Source: UBA1563 sp041667115 (GTDB taxonomy: Bacteria; Bacteroidota; Ignavibacteria; Ignavibacteriales; Ignavibacteriaceae). Taken from it: 13,934 nt of DNA. The stretch spans positions 1 through 13,934 of the forward strand of contig JBAYFO010000075.1 of NCBI GenBank assembly GCA_041667115.1, written 5' to 3'. Each line of letters starts with the position of its first letter. Position 1 is the first letter of the stretch. The position numbers and the translations under genes were made by a program. The notes below the pieces were generated by a model. It was not told where the DNA came from, did no database searches, and saw only the letters and a list, made by a program, of their open reading frames with translations. This document shows positions 1-7,279 of this stretch, piece by piece.

Positions 1-382
1 GGATCAAGAGCATAAAACGGGGGATGTACGGAAGAGCAGGATTTGAGTTATTGCGGCGGAAAGTTATACTCTCTCAAACCGGATAGCTTCCCCAAATTTG
101 ACGAAGAACCAACATCACCGGAATATCCACTACCAAAATATTGAGCGTCAACAGAAAATCCAGCATCTGTTCAACGCCCTTAGCGGGATGTCTCAGATGC
201 TCTTCATCCATCAAACGCATGATCTCAAGGTTTTCTGACTTCTCTTCCACTCGCTTGTAAAACAGATTACTACGGTTAATCCCCAACAGTTCGCACTGCC
301 GGCGTTGGCTCAAATCGGGCCTCACTGAGATTATTTTTTTGAGGTCTTCAAGATCCTCAGTTGCTCGGAGGTCCGTTTGCAA
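1..382 (-). pseudogene. IS3-family transposase orfB, N-terminal part, degenerate and partial
   Basis: The frame carries the segment that precedes the IS3 catalytic (DDE, rve) domain: a stretch containing LSQRRQCELLGINRSNLFYK, then a MRLMDEEHLRHPAKG motif. This is the classic 'S.RQCELLGLSRS.LYY...L...D..HP..G' signature of IS3 orfB. In-frame reading stops at a TGA at 74-76, soon after the region aligned to the next conserved segment (LRQIWGSYP). Translation past that stop to base 1 (FRRNNSNPALPYIPRF) still looks like transposase, so the copy is probably inactivated by a nonsense mutation. The catalytic domain lies beyond the window. There is no good ATG of its own, as expected for a product made by frameshifting from orfA. 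Confidence 0.75.
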
Positions 383-639
383 AAATCCACCTCTATCTCC
401 AGACGGCCAATCTTCTCGTACAAGGCCTTTTCCCGCTTGGCGGCTTCTTCATCCGGAGCTTTCGTCGAGAAAATCTCCGCACCTCGTGAAATGAACTCCC
501 GCTTCCAATTGGAAATCATCTGCGGATGGACATTGAAGCGCCTGGCTAACTCGCTTAGCGTCTCGGCTTCTTTGATCGACTCCAGGGCAACTTTGGCCTT
601 GAAGGCGGCACTGTGTTTAGTTCTGCTTTTTTTCGTCAT
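331..639 (-). CDS. IS3-family transposase orfA (HTH protein)
   Basis: A 102-aa basic protein starting at an ATG at 639. Residues about 8-50 form the HTH_Tnp_1 helix-turn-helix: HSAAFKAKVALESIK, then LSELARRFNVHPQMISNWKR. Residues about 68-90 form a leucine-zipper-like helix (EKALYEKIGRLEIEVDFCK), which in IS3 elements mediates multimer formation. The length is normal for orfA. It overlaps orfB by about 50 nt in the -1 register, the usual IS3 arrangement in which an OrfAB fusion is made by ribosomal frameshifting and OrfA alone represses or assists transposition. Higher GC than the adjacent operon fits recent arrival. Confidence 0.85.
   Translation of the reverse strand: MTKKSRTKHSAAFKAKVALESIKEAETLSELARRFNVHPQMISNWKREFISRGAEIFSTKAPDEEAAKREKALYEKIGRLEIEVDFCKRTSEQLRILKTSKK
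334..340 (-). promoter_or_regulatory. Candidate -1 ribosomal frameshift heptamer (A7) at orfA end
   Basis: The minus strand has a run of seven A residues directly before the orfA TAA stop (331-333). A -1 slip on this run moves the ribosome into the orfB frame just upstream of the IISVRPDLSQ segment. A-rich slippery heptamers are the known frameshift signals of IS3 elements. An alternative is that the two frames were joined further upstream, near 382, and separated by an indel. Confidence 0.5.
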
Positions 640-699
640 ACTGGTAAATTTAATCGTTGTTTTTAAACTTAACCAGTGGTCCGAATTTTAGGGAGTATT

Positions 700-761
700 A
701 TAATTATAGTTCCTGTCGCCATTGGTTTACAACCATCGCAAATATTGAGTTTGTCTTTCAT
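700..761 (-). pseudogene. 5' stub of a gene interrupted by the IS element
   Basis: An ATG at 761 opens a frame reading MKDKLNICDGCKPMATGT and then runs into the IS end about 20 codons later. It contains a CxxC pair. It lies about 180 nt downstream of the radical SAM gene on the same strand. Either it is the start of a further gene in that operon, cut by IS insertion, or it is a chance frame. The product cannot be named from so short a piece. Confidence 0.25.
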
Positions 762-940
762 TGTGTTTTGCGTTTGATTCAACTGTACGTTGCGTTTTTT
801 TAAACATTAGATTTTTTTATTCAATTTTTCTTTTGCGTAGGCTTTGCAATAACTTTTAAAAAACCTTGGTATGTGAGCTTTATTGTAACGTTTTTAATTG
901 TGCTTGAAAAATGCGATGGCATGAATTAATTGGTAGTTTC
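762..940. other. AT-rich spacer downstream of the operon
   Basis: About 180 bases between the radical SAM stop and the interrupted stub. It is strongly AT-rich, with several T/A homopolymer runs. I see no convincing rho-independent terminator. A 33-codon minus-strand frame starting near 929 (MPSHFSSTIKN...) is possible but has no supporting ribosome-binding site or recognisable motif. Confidence 0.4.
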
Positions 941-2278
941 TCATAATTTGATATTGTTTTTAGAAATATTGAATTTTCGACTGTGTATGTAATTTTCAAT
1001 TGCCTCAAATAATTTTTCTACAATGGTGTCAAAGTATTTATCATTATTAATATTTAATTTTATGCTATTTTTGTTTTTTGCCATTTCAATATTAATACCT
1101 GAAATAAACAAATCGATTTCTGCTTTTTTTGAATGTCTCATTAAACAATGCTCATAACCGATAAAATCGAAAGCCGCGGTTGTTATCATTGTTTCAACTT
1201 TTATTGCATTTTCAAGCCAACTGCTTATATATTCATCAGTTATTCGTTTTCCTTGCTCTTTCATTACATCTAAATAGTCTCTTAAATTTAGCCAATCAGA
1301 AGAACCAATTACAGTATGATAGGGGCATGTCTGAAGCTGACCTTTATAAAAAGGATTAAAGGTAATTCCGAATATTCTAGGTGATTGTTCTAAAGGATAA
1401 TTACCATGAGCTATATAACTACACAATTTACTTTTGTCATTTTCTCCAACTGTTAGGAGTGCAGTTGGTCCAGTAAGATATTGTCTGATTAAATCCATAC
1501 TTTTTCCAGTGGTATTTATTGACAATCCCTTTAATGAAGCATAAGTATTTAACCCCATTGTTGATACAATAAATGGAACGTCCCCTAATATTTCAACAAC
1601 ATGCTTTAATGATTCGATATCCTCTGTTTTGGTCTTGCCCGGTATGATATAAGTATGAATTGCAATTCCATGCATTCCTGTTTTAGCCAAAATATCTTTA
1701 TCAAAATCCATCCATGCATCATAGTTTTCTTCTAACTTATTGAAAACTTTTTCACCCGTATTATTTTTTTTATCAATCAACATAAAATCACCATATCGCT
1801 CTTTATTGCCTGTTTGCAGACTAACACAAAATGAAATCTTATTTAAGGTATATCCAACAAGTTCAGCTATTCTTATTTTGTCAAGATAGAGACCATTAGT
1901 AAATAAAAGAAGTGGTAAATTATTTCTACCACAACTCTTTGCGAGTTCAGAAGTAAAATGGTAATTGGCAGAAACCAATGGTTCTCCATCAGACATACAA
2001 GCCACCAATTGCCCATTTTCTTTACTAAATTTTCTCAAAATTGAATCTAGAACATTTATATCGTAAAAATTATCATAAAGCCATTCAGCCCCTTCTTTTA
2101 ATTGTTTTTTAACAATTCTATTGGTAACCGATGTCCAGCATCCATAACAGCTTAAATTACATGCTCTTGAAGTTGCGAATAGTAGAGTACCCCATCCGGA
2201 ATGTTCCTCTAGACTCATACCTGCTGGTGTATATGCCAAATATTTAGTGATTTCTTTTGTGTCTATTTTTTTTCCCAT
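941..2278 (-). CDS. Radical SAM enzyme of unknown substrate
   Basis: A 445-aa protein. The core [4Fe-4S] site is the CX3CX2C motif C40-N-L-S-C44-Y-G-C47, typical of enzymes that cleave S-adenosylmethionine to a 5'-deoxyadenosyl radical. D97-G-E-P100 replaces the usual GGEP SAM-binding motif, followed by LLLFTNG (about 124-129) and a strand FCVSLQTG (150-157). These give the usual order of a TIM-barrel radical SAM domain up to about residue 260. The C-terminal half has cysteines C286, C318 (TCPYH) and C378 (EHCLMRH) that could serve an auxiliary cluster, but I do not see a canonical SPASM spacing. Start: the ATG at 2278 has GGGAG 8 nt upstream and is preferred over the ATG at 2293. The gene overlaps the preceding membrane-protein gene by 35 nt, which argues for translational coupling. 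It is the last complete gene of the importer operon. The substrate, peptide or small molecule, is unknown. Confidence 0.85.
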   Translation of the reverse strand: MGKKIDTKEITKYLAYTPAGMSLEEHSGWGTLLFATSRACNLSCYGCWTSVTNRIVKKQLKEGAEWLYDNFYDINVLDSILRKFSKENGQLVACMSDGEPLVSANYHFTSELAKSCGRNNLPLLLFTNGLYLDKIRIAELVGYTLNKISFCVSLQTGNKERYGDFMLIDKKNNTGEKVFNKLEENYDAWMDFDKDILAKTGMHGIAIHTYIIPGKTKTEDIESLKHVVEILGDVPFIVSTMGLNTYASLKGLSINTTGKSMDLIRQYLTGPTALLTVGENDKSKLCSYIAHGNYPLEQSPRIFGITFNPFYKGQLQTCPYHTVIGSSDWLNLRDYLDVMKEQGKRITDEYISSWLENAIKVETMITTAAFDFIGYEHCLMRHSKKAEIDLFISGINIEMAKNKNSIKLNINNDKYFDTIVEKLFEAIENYIHSRKFNISKNNIKL

Positions 2279-3296
2279 AATTTTTTCTCCCATTAATAGC
2301 TTTTGTAATATTAATAATTGGTTTCTCTAAATGATTGATGGGTTTAATCAATTTAGTATTGTCTTCATTAAAATAATCCGTTAACATCACCTTTCCATTT
2401 TCATATTTTCTTAAATAGTCCAATTGCTCCATAAATCGAAGGCCTACTCCTTTAGTACAATCAACCTTTATTTGAGGCGTGTCAACTGCCTTGTCACCAT
2501 ACATATAGAATCCTATATAAGCAATGTCATCAAACTTATAAATACTGGCTGAGGGTAATAAATCATATTCATAAACATATAGATGAAAACGTGAGAGTTG
2601 TTCCGCCTTTAAGGAATTTGCTATATTATGCAAATATTTTAAATTTCCTTTTATATCTTCAGTAACACTATTTGGATCTATCTCTGTATTTGGATCAGGG
2701 GCAATTACTTCAGATCTGCTTTTTGCTAAAATTGATGTTGGACAAAGGAGAAATATCTCGAGATGAAAATTCGGATTAGTTCTAAATGTCTTAATCACCG
2801 CCTCTTTAAACATAATTAAATCAGGAATAAATGTTTGAACAATTACTACATGATTAGAGGATTCTATTAATTGCCTAATATCTGTAGTTAAAGGTAATCT
2901 ACTATAAACACCTAATATTCTATGCTCTGTAAAACTATTAAATGATAATTCCATTTCACTCAACAGTTCTTTAATTGAATCATCTCTCTTAGAAGAAGCT
3001 CGAAAAAAGCCAACCCTATAAATCAAATCAACAACGCATGCTGCACCAAAGATTGTAGAGAGATGCAGAAAAAAATTGGACAAAGAATACGCATTGTCCT
3101 TATTTTCTTCAAGTTCTATCTTTTTGTTTCCATCAGCTTCTTCGGGTGAAAATAATACTGTATATTTCTTCTTACTCTCAAGTGATATTCCAACTAAATA
3201 GCAAATAGCTCCTCCAATTAAAAAAGAAACGGTTAATAAATAAACTTTGTATTTAAAAAGAGCATAGAAATAATTTATTTTCTTCTGTTTTGCCAT
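2244..3296 (-). CDS. Two-TM membrane protein with PLD-like cytoplasmic domain
   Basis: A 350-aa protein with a lysine-rich N terminus, TM1 at about residues 18-37, a charged loop to about 70, and TM2 at about 76-96. This predicts the N and C termini in the cytoplasm. Residues about 146-299 resemble, from memory, a phospholipase-D-like fold: VVIVQTFIPDL, then LEIFLLCPTSILAKSRSEV, then FHLYVYEYDLLPSASIYKFDD and AYIGFYMYGDKAVDTPQI. These match the pattern 'hxhLNTWhP... hLLLDPxSxhAxxRSE ... LYDxLPPxShYhhDD hhIGFYhHGxxAVxxPQL'. No HxKxxxxD motif is present, so phospholipase activity is unlikely and a sensing or binding role is more plausible. The C-terminal 50 residues are basic. The gene starts 14 nt after the binding-protein gene and overlaps the radical SAM gene. 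A function in regulating transport or tethering the enzyme is inference. Confidence 0.7.
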   Translation of the reverse strand: MAKQKKINYFYALFKYKVYLLTVSFLIGGAICYLVGISLESKKKYTVLFSPEEADGNKKIELEENKDNAYSLSNFFLHLSTIFGAACVVDLIYRVGFFRASSKRDDSIKELLSEMELSFNSFTEHRILGVYSRLPLTTDIRQLIESSNHVVIVQTFIPDLIMFKEAVIKTFRTNPNFHLEIFLLCPTSILAKSRSEVIAPDPNTEIDPNSVTEDIKGNLKYLHNIANSLKAEQLSRFHLYVYEYDLLPSASIYKFDDIAYIGFYMYGDKAVDTPQIKVDCTKGVGLRFMEQLDYLRKYENGKVMLTDYFNEDNTKLIKPINHLEKPIINITKAINGRKNYGKKNRHKRNH

Positions 3297-3310
3297 AATT
3301 AAAGTTCTAT

Positions 3311-4594
3311 TTAAAACGATTCTTTCGTAAAATCGACCATCGGTTTATATTGAACAGCGGAAGGATCAATAGCAAACTGTACTTCAATTTTACCATTCAC
3401 TATTCTTGACATCCAGTGCTTATGAAATCCTTGATGATCCTCTTTTCTTAATAGGACATCTCCTTGTGGAAAAGCTTCTGATTCTGTAAGGGTACCCAAT
3501 GTTTCCAAGGTTTCAATCAGCTTTTTTGTGTCTTGTTTTGATTGATAATTACATTTCTTCATTCCCATTGCCATTAGTTGTACATGCTCATAAGCAGCCC
3601 AATAATGTGATCCTGCGATTACCCTACCAGAATTGCCTATTTCATATCCTTCTGAATCGACGCCAACAAGTTGTCTTAATTTGCGGTTAAAAGGAGTATC
3701 TTTATATTTCAATTGTCTTGGCAAATATTCAACAAGATACATTCCTTCAACGGCTGCGCCAAGCTTAGAAACATCTATCGCTTCTAATGAGCATATCATA
3801 GTAAATTTTTCTTTTCTGTAACCAAATTCATATAACTGTTGGACAAAACCAGTTGCATCAGCTCCAAAAAAAATAAAATACAATGCTTCGGTTTCTTTCG
3901 GTATTTTGGTTAAATAAGGGATGAAATCTTTCGTACCAACGGGAATTCTTATTTTTTCAACAATCGTTGCTCCAGTGTTCTCAATTCCAGCAGAAAACTC
4001 TTCTTCATGAGACCATCCCCAAGCATAATCAGTAACCACAATGGTCCATTTTTTTCCAAGGTTTTTTACCATCCAATCTGTACTTGCTTTCGCTTGTTCG
4101 CAAACTTGGCTATTTAATCTAAATATATAGCGATTACCTTTACAACACGATGTTGCATCGCAAGACATTGCTATAGGCAGATAAATTGTTTTTAGTTCTT
4201 TTGCAAGAGGAACAGTAGCCATCATAATCCCCGAATGCACAGAGCCGACAACGAAATCTGCCTTATCTTCAAGAACCAGTTTACGAAATTTTCTCTGTCC
4301 TGTTGTCGGATTTGATTCTGTATCTTCAAAAACATACTTTAATTTCATCCCATTAACTCCTCCAGATTTATTAATTTCGTCCACCGCCGCTTTAGCTCCT
4401 TTGTTAAGCCAATATCCCCATGACGCAAAACCTCCTGTCAATTCTGCCTGGCAACCAACCACGATTACTTTTTCTTTATGATTGCAACTTTCAAGGAAAA
4501 CACCTACGAAGAAGGCTAGGATTACAACACTAATCATGATTGGTGTTCCAAATATTAGTCTTCTAACTCTGTTTTTTTTAACATTCATTTTCAT
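3311..4594 (-). CDS. ABC importer substrate-binding lipoprotein (LivJ/UrtA/amide type)
   Basis: A 427-aa periplasmic-binding protein fold type I (Peripla_BP_6). The signal peptide is basic residues 6-12, a hydrophobic core about 18-33 and lipobox LESC with the lipidated Cys at 37. The mature start VIVVGCQAELTGGFASWG, then GAKAAVDEINKSGGVNG, and KADFVVGSVHSGIMMATVPLAKE are typical of the branched-chain amino acid, urea and short-chain amide binding families. Residues CDATSCCKGN (145-154) replace the usual smooth hinge segment and carry three cysteines, with another at 165. The ligand cannot be told apart among amino acids, urea, amides or another small polar molecule. Two ATGs (residues 1 and 3) are possible starts, neither with a good ribosome-binding site. 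It lies 79 nt after the livF-like gene, the largest gap within the operon, where a separate promoter could sit. Confidence 0.88.
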   Translation of the reverse strand: MKMNVKKNRVRRLIFGTPIMISVVILAFFVGVFLESCNHKEKVIVVGCQAELTGGFASWGYWLNKGAKAAVDEINKSGGVNGMKLKYVFEDTESNPTTGQRKFRKLVLEDKADFVVGSVHSGIMMATVPLAKELKTIYLPIAMSCDATSCCKGNRYIFRLNSQVCEQAKASTDWMVKNLGKKWTIVVTDYAWGWSHEEEFSAGIENTGATIVEKIRIPVGTKDFIPYLTKIPKETEALYFIFFGADATGFVQQLYEFGYRKEKFTMICSLEAIDVSKLGAAVEGMYLVEYLPRQLKYKDTPFNRKLRQLVGVDSEGYEIGNSGRVIAGSHYWAAYEHVQLMAMGMKKCNYQSKQDTKKLIETLETLGTLTESEAFPQGDVLLRKEDHQGFHKHWMSRIVNGKIEVQFAIDPSAVQYKPMVDFTKESF

Positions 4595-4660
4595 AATAAT
4601 TTAAATAATTGTTGATAATGATAATATTTATTGATAAGTGAAATATGTAATCATGTTTAA

Positions 4661-4668
4661 CAAATATA
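4661..4668 (-). promoter_or_regulatory. Possible internal promoter -7 box before the binding-protein gene
   Basis: The minus strand reads TATATTTG, matching the Bacteroidetes -7 consensus TAnnTTTG, 67 nt before the binding-protein start. No clear TTG -33 element is found at the expected distance and the spacer is very AT-rich, so a chance match is possible. A second promoter here would make sense because binding proteins are usually needed in excess of the permease. Confidence 0.25.
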
Positions 4669-4673
4669 GTTTA

Positions 4674-5456
4674 TTATACCGGTGAAGTTAATCCCATATA
4701 TTGAGATAATATTTTCTCATTTTCTATTAACGGTTTTGGATCACCTCCGTGGACTATCTTGCCTCTTTGCATTACATAAACGCGATTGCAGTTGTTTAAA
4801 GCCCATATTACTTTTTGTTCAATAAATAATATCCCGGAACCGTTTTGCGTTCTTGCATGCATTAAATTTTTAAGTTCAAAAATCAGAGGCAATGCTAAAC
4901 TATTCGTTGGTTCATCAAGCAATAATACTTGACTATCATTAATAAATATTCTGATAATAGATAAAATCTGACGTTCCCCGCCACTTAAACCTCCTGCATT
5001 TTGATCAAGCTTTGGTAAAATTCGTTTTTTACAATGTTCCCATATAATAGGAGCATTTTCAGAAAATATTCGCTCTATTTTCAATCCAATATTTTTCCTT
5101 TTAATATCCTTGTCTTTAGCATTAAAAACGAGGTTCTCATAAACAGTTAACTGAGGAAATATTCTACTTCCTTGTGGCATTAACGAGATACCTTTTTTAT
5201 AAATGTAATTCCCAGATTTCCTTGCAAGGTCAACATCACTCAAAAAAATCTTCCCAGACCATTGACGGAGTATCCCAACAATGACATTAAATAAAGTAGA
5301 TTTACCAACGCCGTTTCTTCCAATTAAACTGACTATTTCTCCTTTGCAAAGTGAAATTGTAACATCATGCAGGATTTGCAATTTGCCATATCCTGCCGAA
5401 ACATTATCAACACGTAATATTAATTTATTAGGAAGCATAAAACCTTTGTTTGACAT
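4674..5456 (-). CDS. LivF-type ABC transporter ATPase
   Basis: A 260-aa nucleotide-binding subunit. Walker A is GRNGVGKST (46-54), Q-loop SLMPQGSRIF (91-100), ABC signature LSGGERQ (157-163), Walker B VLLLDEP (177-183) and the switch segment ILFIEQKV, where Gln replaces His as is common in LivF/UrtE. The MPQG...IFPQLTVYENL segment is also typical of LivF. It would pair with the LivG-type ATPase domain of the neighbouring fusion protein. The N terminus overlaps the end of the fusion gene. The ATG at 5456 gives a 29-nt overlap; the ATG at 5438, preceded by AAAGG, gives an 11-nt overlap and is an equally good start. The signature and Walker residues are intact, so it should be active. Confidence 0.9.
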   Translation of the reverse strand: MSNKGFMLPNKLILRVDNVSAGYGKLQILHDVTISLCKGEIVSLIGRNGVGKSTLFNVIVGILRQWSGKIFLSDVDLARKSGNYIYKKGISLMPQGSRIFPQLTVYENLVFNAKDKDIKRKNIGLKIERIFSENAPIIWEHCKKRILPKLDQNAGGLSGGERQILSIIRIFINDSQVLLLDEPTNSLALPLIFELKNLMHARTQNGSGILFIEQKVIWALNNCNRVYVMQRGKIVHGGDPKPLIENEKILSQYMGLTSPV

Positions 5457-7278
5457 GTGCCAAATCTAAAACTTGCTCTGGTACTCCAGCAGCGATAATT
5501 TCTCCATCAGCCATTATACAGGTTGTAAATCTAAGTTTTTTTACTACTTCAAGATCATGTTCAATAACAAGGACCGTGTAATTCTTTGCTAATTTTAAAA
5601 TTAAATCTGTAATTAGTATTATCTCAATAGGGCTAACTCCTGCCGTTGGTTCGTCAAGTAAAAGTATTCTACCTCCGGATGCAATAGCTAATCCTATTTC
5701 TAACATTTTTTGTCTGCCATATGAAAGTTCTTTCGCGATTTTCTTCTGTTCCTCAATTAGGTTGGTTAGTAACAATAAATTTTCCACGGCATTTTTACGA
5801 TATTTGATTTGTTTAGTTTTGGTAGTCATAGCCCATGGATTAATTCGAAATTGGACTGCAATTTGAAAATTTTCTTCAACAGTAAGTCCCGGAAACAATT
5901 GAGACTGTTGAAAAGTCCTCGATAAACCTAAACACGTAATAGAATATTTAGAAAGTTTAAGTTTTGATAAAAACTTTCCTTTTGAAAAAATATCTTTTTC
6001 AAAAATCTGAGCACAACCATTGGCAGTATTATGTACCCCACTAAGTAGATTAAATAATGTTGTCTTTCCTGCACCATTTGGTCCGACAAAAGACAAACAT
6101 GGGAAACAATTTTGATTATTAAGGGATGTAAACCATTCCTTTCCATTAGGCATATTTATTCTTATTTTAATTTCTCCCATGCTCAAATTCAATGATATGT
6201 TTTTTAATGCTTGTATCCCATCAAAGGTTATTCCTAAATTTTGAGTACTCAAAATTGAGTTTTGATTTTGCGGAATTTTAATAAAAGATAATAAAGTAGT
6301 TTCGCTATGTTTGGATATAGAAACATTCTTCAATGTAGGGTGAATTCTATTATAAATCGAATTGATAATGCCAACAAGTCCTGAAGGTTTGAAGCGAATT
6401 ATAAGTATTAATAAAATCCCTATTAATATTGGATATGAAGCAACGTAAGTACTTAGATCATCTTTGATTAATAATAAACTTGCAGTACCAAGAATAGGCC
6501 CTAATAAAGTACCGCTTCCCCCTGCTATTGTCCAAATTATCGCTTCTCCGGAAAGTGTCCAATTAAAATACATACTGCTTGTATATTTAAAAGCGAGTAC
6601 ATATAAACTTCCTGATAATCCTGCAAGGGTTCCTGCAATTATCCATGATAAGTAACGATATTTTCGTGGATCATAACCAAGAAATTCCGCCCTCAATTCA
6701 TTTTCCTTAACAGCTTTAAAGATTAAGCCAACGGGAGAATTAAGAAATTTAATGCACAGAAATAAAATTGCAATGACAAACAAACAAATAACCCAATACA
6801 TATGGGTGGCATTATATGGGGACAATCCCACATAAGGGAAAAAATTCGTTGGAAGCTGGACAGGGATGCCATCATCTCCTCCAGTTAGCCATGACATGTG
6901 ATTGGCTATATAAAAAGGAATTAAAGATAATAATACAGATATTATTACAAAGTAATGACTGACTATTCGTATAATAAGTCCTCCAGTAATTGCAGCAACC
7001 AAAAAAGAAATTGCGACTGATAAAAGAATAGCACCGCAAATTGAAAATTGCCAATGAATTATTGAAAGCGAAAAGCTGTAACAACCTAATCCAAAGAAAA
7101 GCGATTGACCAAAACTCAATAATCCAGTATAACCAAATAATATATTAAAAGACATTGCAAATAGTGACCAAATAAATATTTCCATTATAAAAGAGCTGAA
7201 ATACGGACTTGCAAATTGTCCAATAAGAAAAGTTATTAATAGAGGAATAATAAAGACAATACTTCTATATTTATCCAT
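5428..7278 (-). CDS. LivM permease fused to LivG-type ATPase
   Basis: A 616-aa fusion. Residues 1-310 are a LivM/UrtC-type permease with about eight hydrophobic segments, the family motif FGYTGLLSFGQSLFFGLGCY (48-67) and the coupling-helix region AVKENELRAEFLGYDPRKYR. Residues about 345-616 are a LivG-type ATPase: Walker A GPNGAGKTT (399-407), SRTFQQSQLFPGLTVEEN (453-470), signature LSYGRQ (518-523), Walker B RILLLDEP (537-544) and H-loop His574. Between the strand ending GEI (368-370) and FVGPNG (397-402) there are about 25 extra residues including PNGKEWFTS and CFPC, where LivG proteins normally go straight into the P-loop. Start: the ATG at 7278 has AAGGAGA 7 nt upstream and begins at the normal LivM N terminus (MDKYRS); the upstream in-frame extension to 7335 lies inside livH and is not needed. 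One nucleotide separates it from the livH stop. Permease-ATPase fusions of this pair do occur, but the insertion is unusual. Confidence 0.88.
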   Translation of the reverse strand: MDKYRSIVFIIPLLITFLIGQFASPYFSSFIMEIFIWSLFAMSFNILFGYTGLLSFGQSLFFGLGCYSFSLSIIHWQFSICGAILLSVAISFLVAAITGGLIIRIVSHYFVIISVLLSLIPFYIANHMSWLTGGDDGIPVQLPTNFFPYVGLSPYNATHMYWVICLFVIAILFLCIKFLNSPVGLIFKAVKENELRAEFLGYDPRKYRYLSWIIAGTLAGLSGSLYVLAFKYTSSMYFNWTLSGEAIIWTIAGGSGTLLGPILGTASLLLIKDDLSTYVASYPILIGILLILIIRFKPSGLVGIINSIYNRIHPTLKNVSISKHSETTLLSFIKIPQNQNSILSTQNLGITFDGIQALKNISLNLSMGEIKIRINMPNGKEWFTSLNNQNCFPCLSFVGPNGAGKTTLFNLLSGVHNTANGCAQIFEKDIFSKGKFLSKLKLSKYSITCLGLSRTFQQSQLFPGLTVEENFQIAVQFRINPWAMTTKTKQIKYRKNAVENLLLLTNLIEEQKKIAKELSYGRQKMLEIGLAIASGGRILLLDEPTAGVSPIEIILITDLILKLAKNYTVLVIEHDLEVVKKLRFTTCIMADGEIIAAGVPEQVLDLAHVKQRFYAS

Positions 7279-7279
7279 A

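Larger units (their letters stand above)
1..703 (-). mobile_element. IS3-family insertion sequence, 5' part, truncated by window edge
   Basis: The element is defined by an IS3-type orfA followed by an overlapping orfB in the -1 frame, both on the minus strand. Its outer end lies just beyond orfA, near 690-703, where the AT-rich host-like sequence changes and a short reading frame starting at 761 is interrupted. The segment at 674-700 (minus strand: ACTCCCTAAAATTCGGACCA) is the probable terminal repeat. The partner repeat lies outside the window, so the exact boundary and any target duplication cannot be read here. Confidence 0.75.

Noticed and set aside
377..691. Plus-strand frame of 104 codons across the IS orfA
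   Set aside because: It lies antisense to a clear HTH orfA and has no protein-like features of its own.
5928..7084. Short minus-strand frames inside the LivM-LivG fusion gene
   Set aside because: Out of frame with the intact fusion, whose domain motifs are complete.
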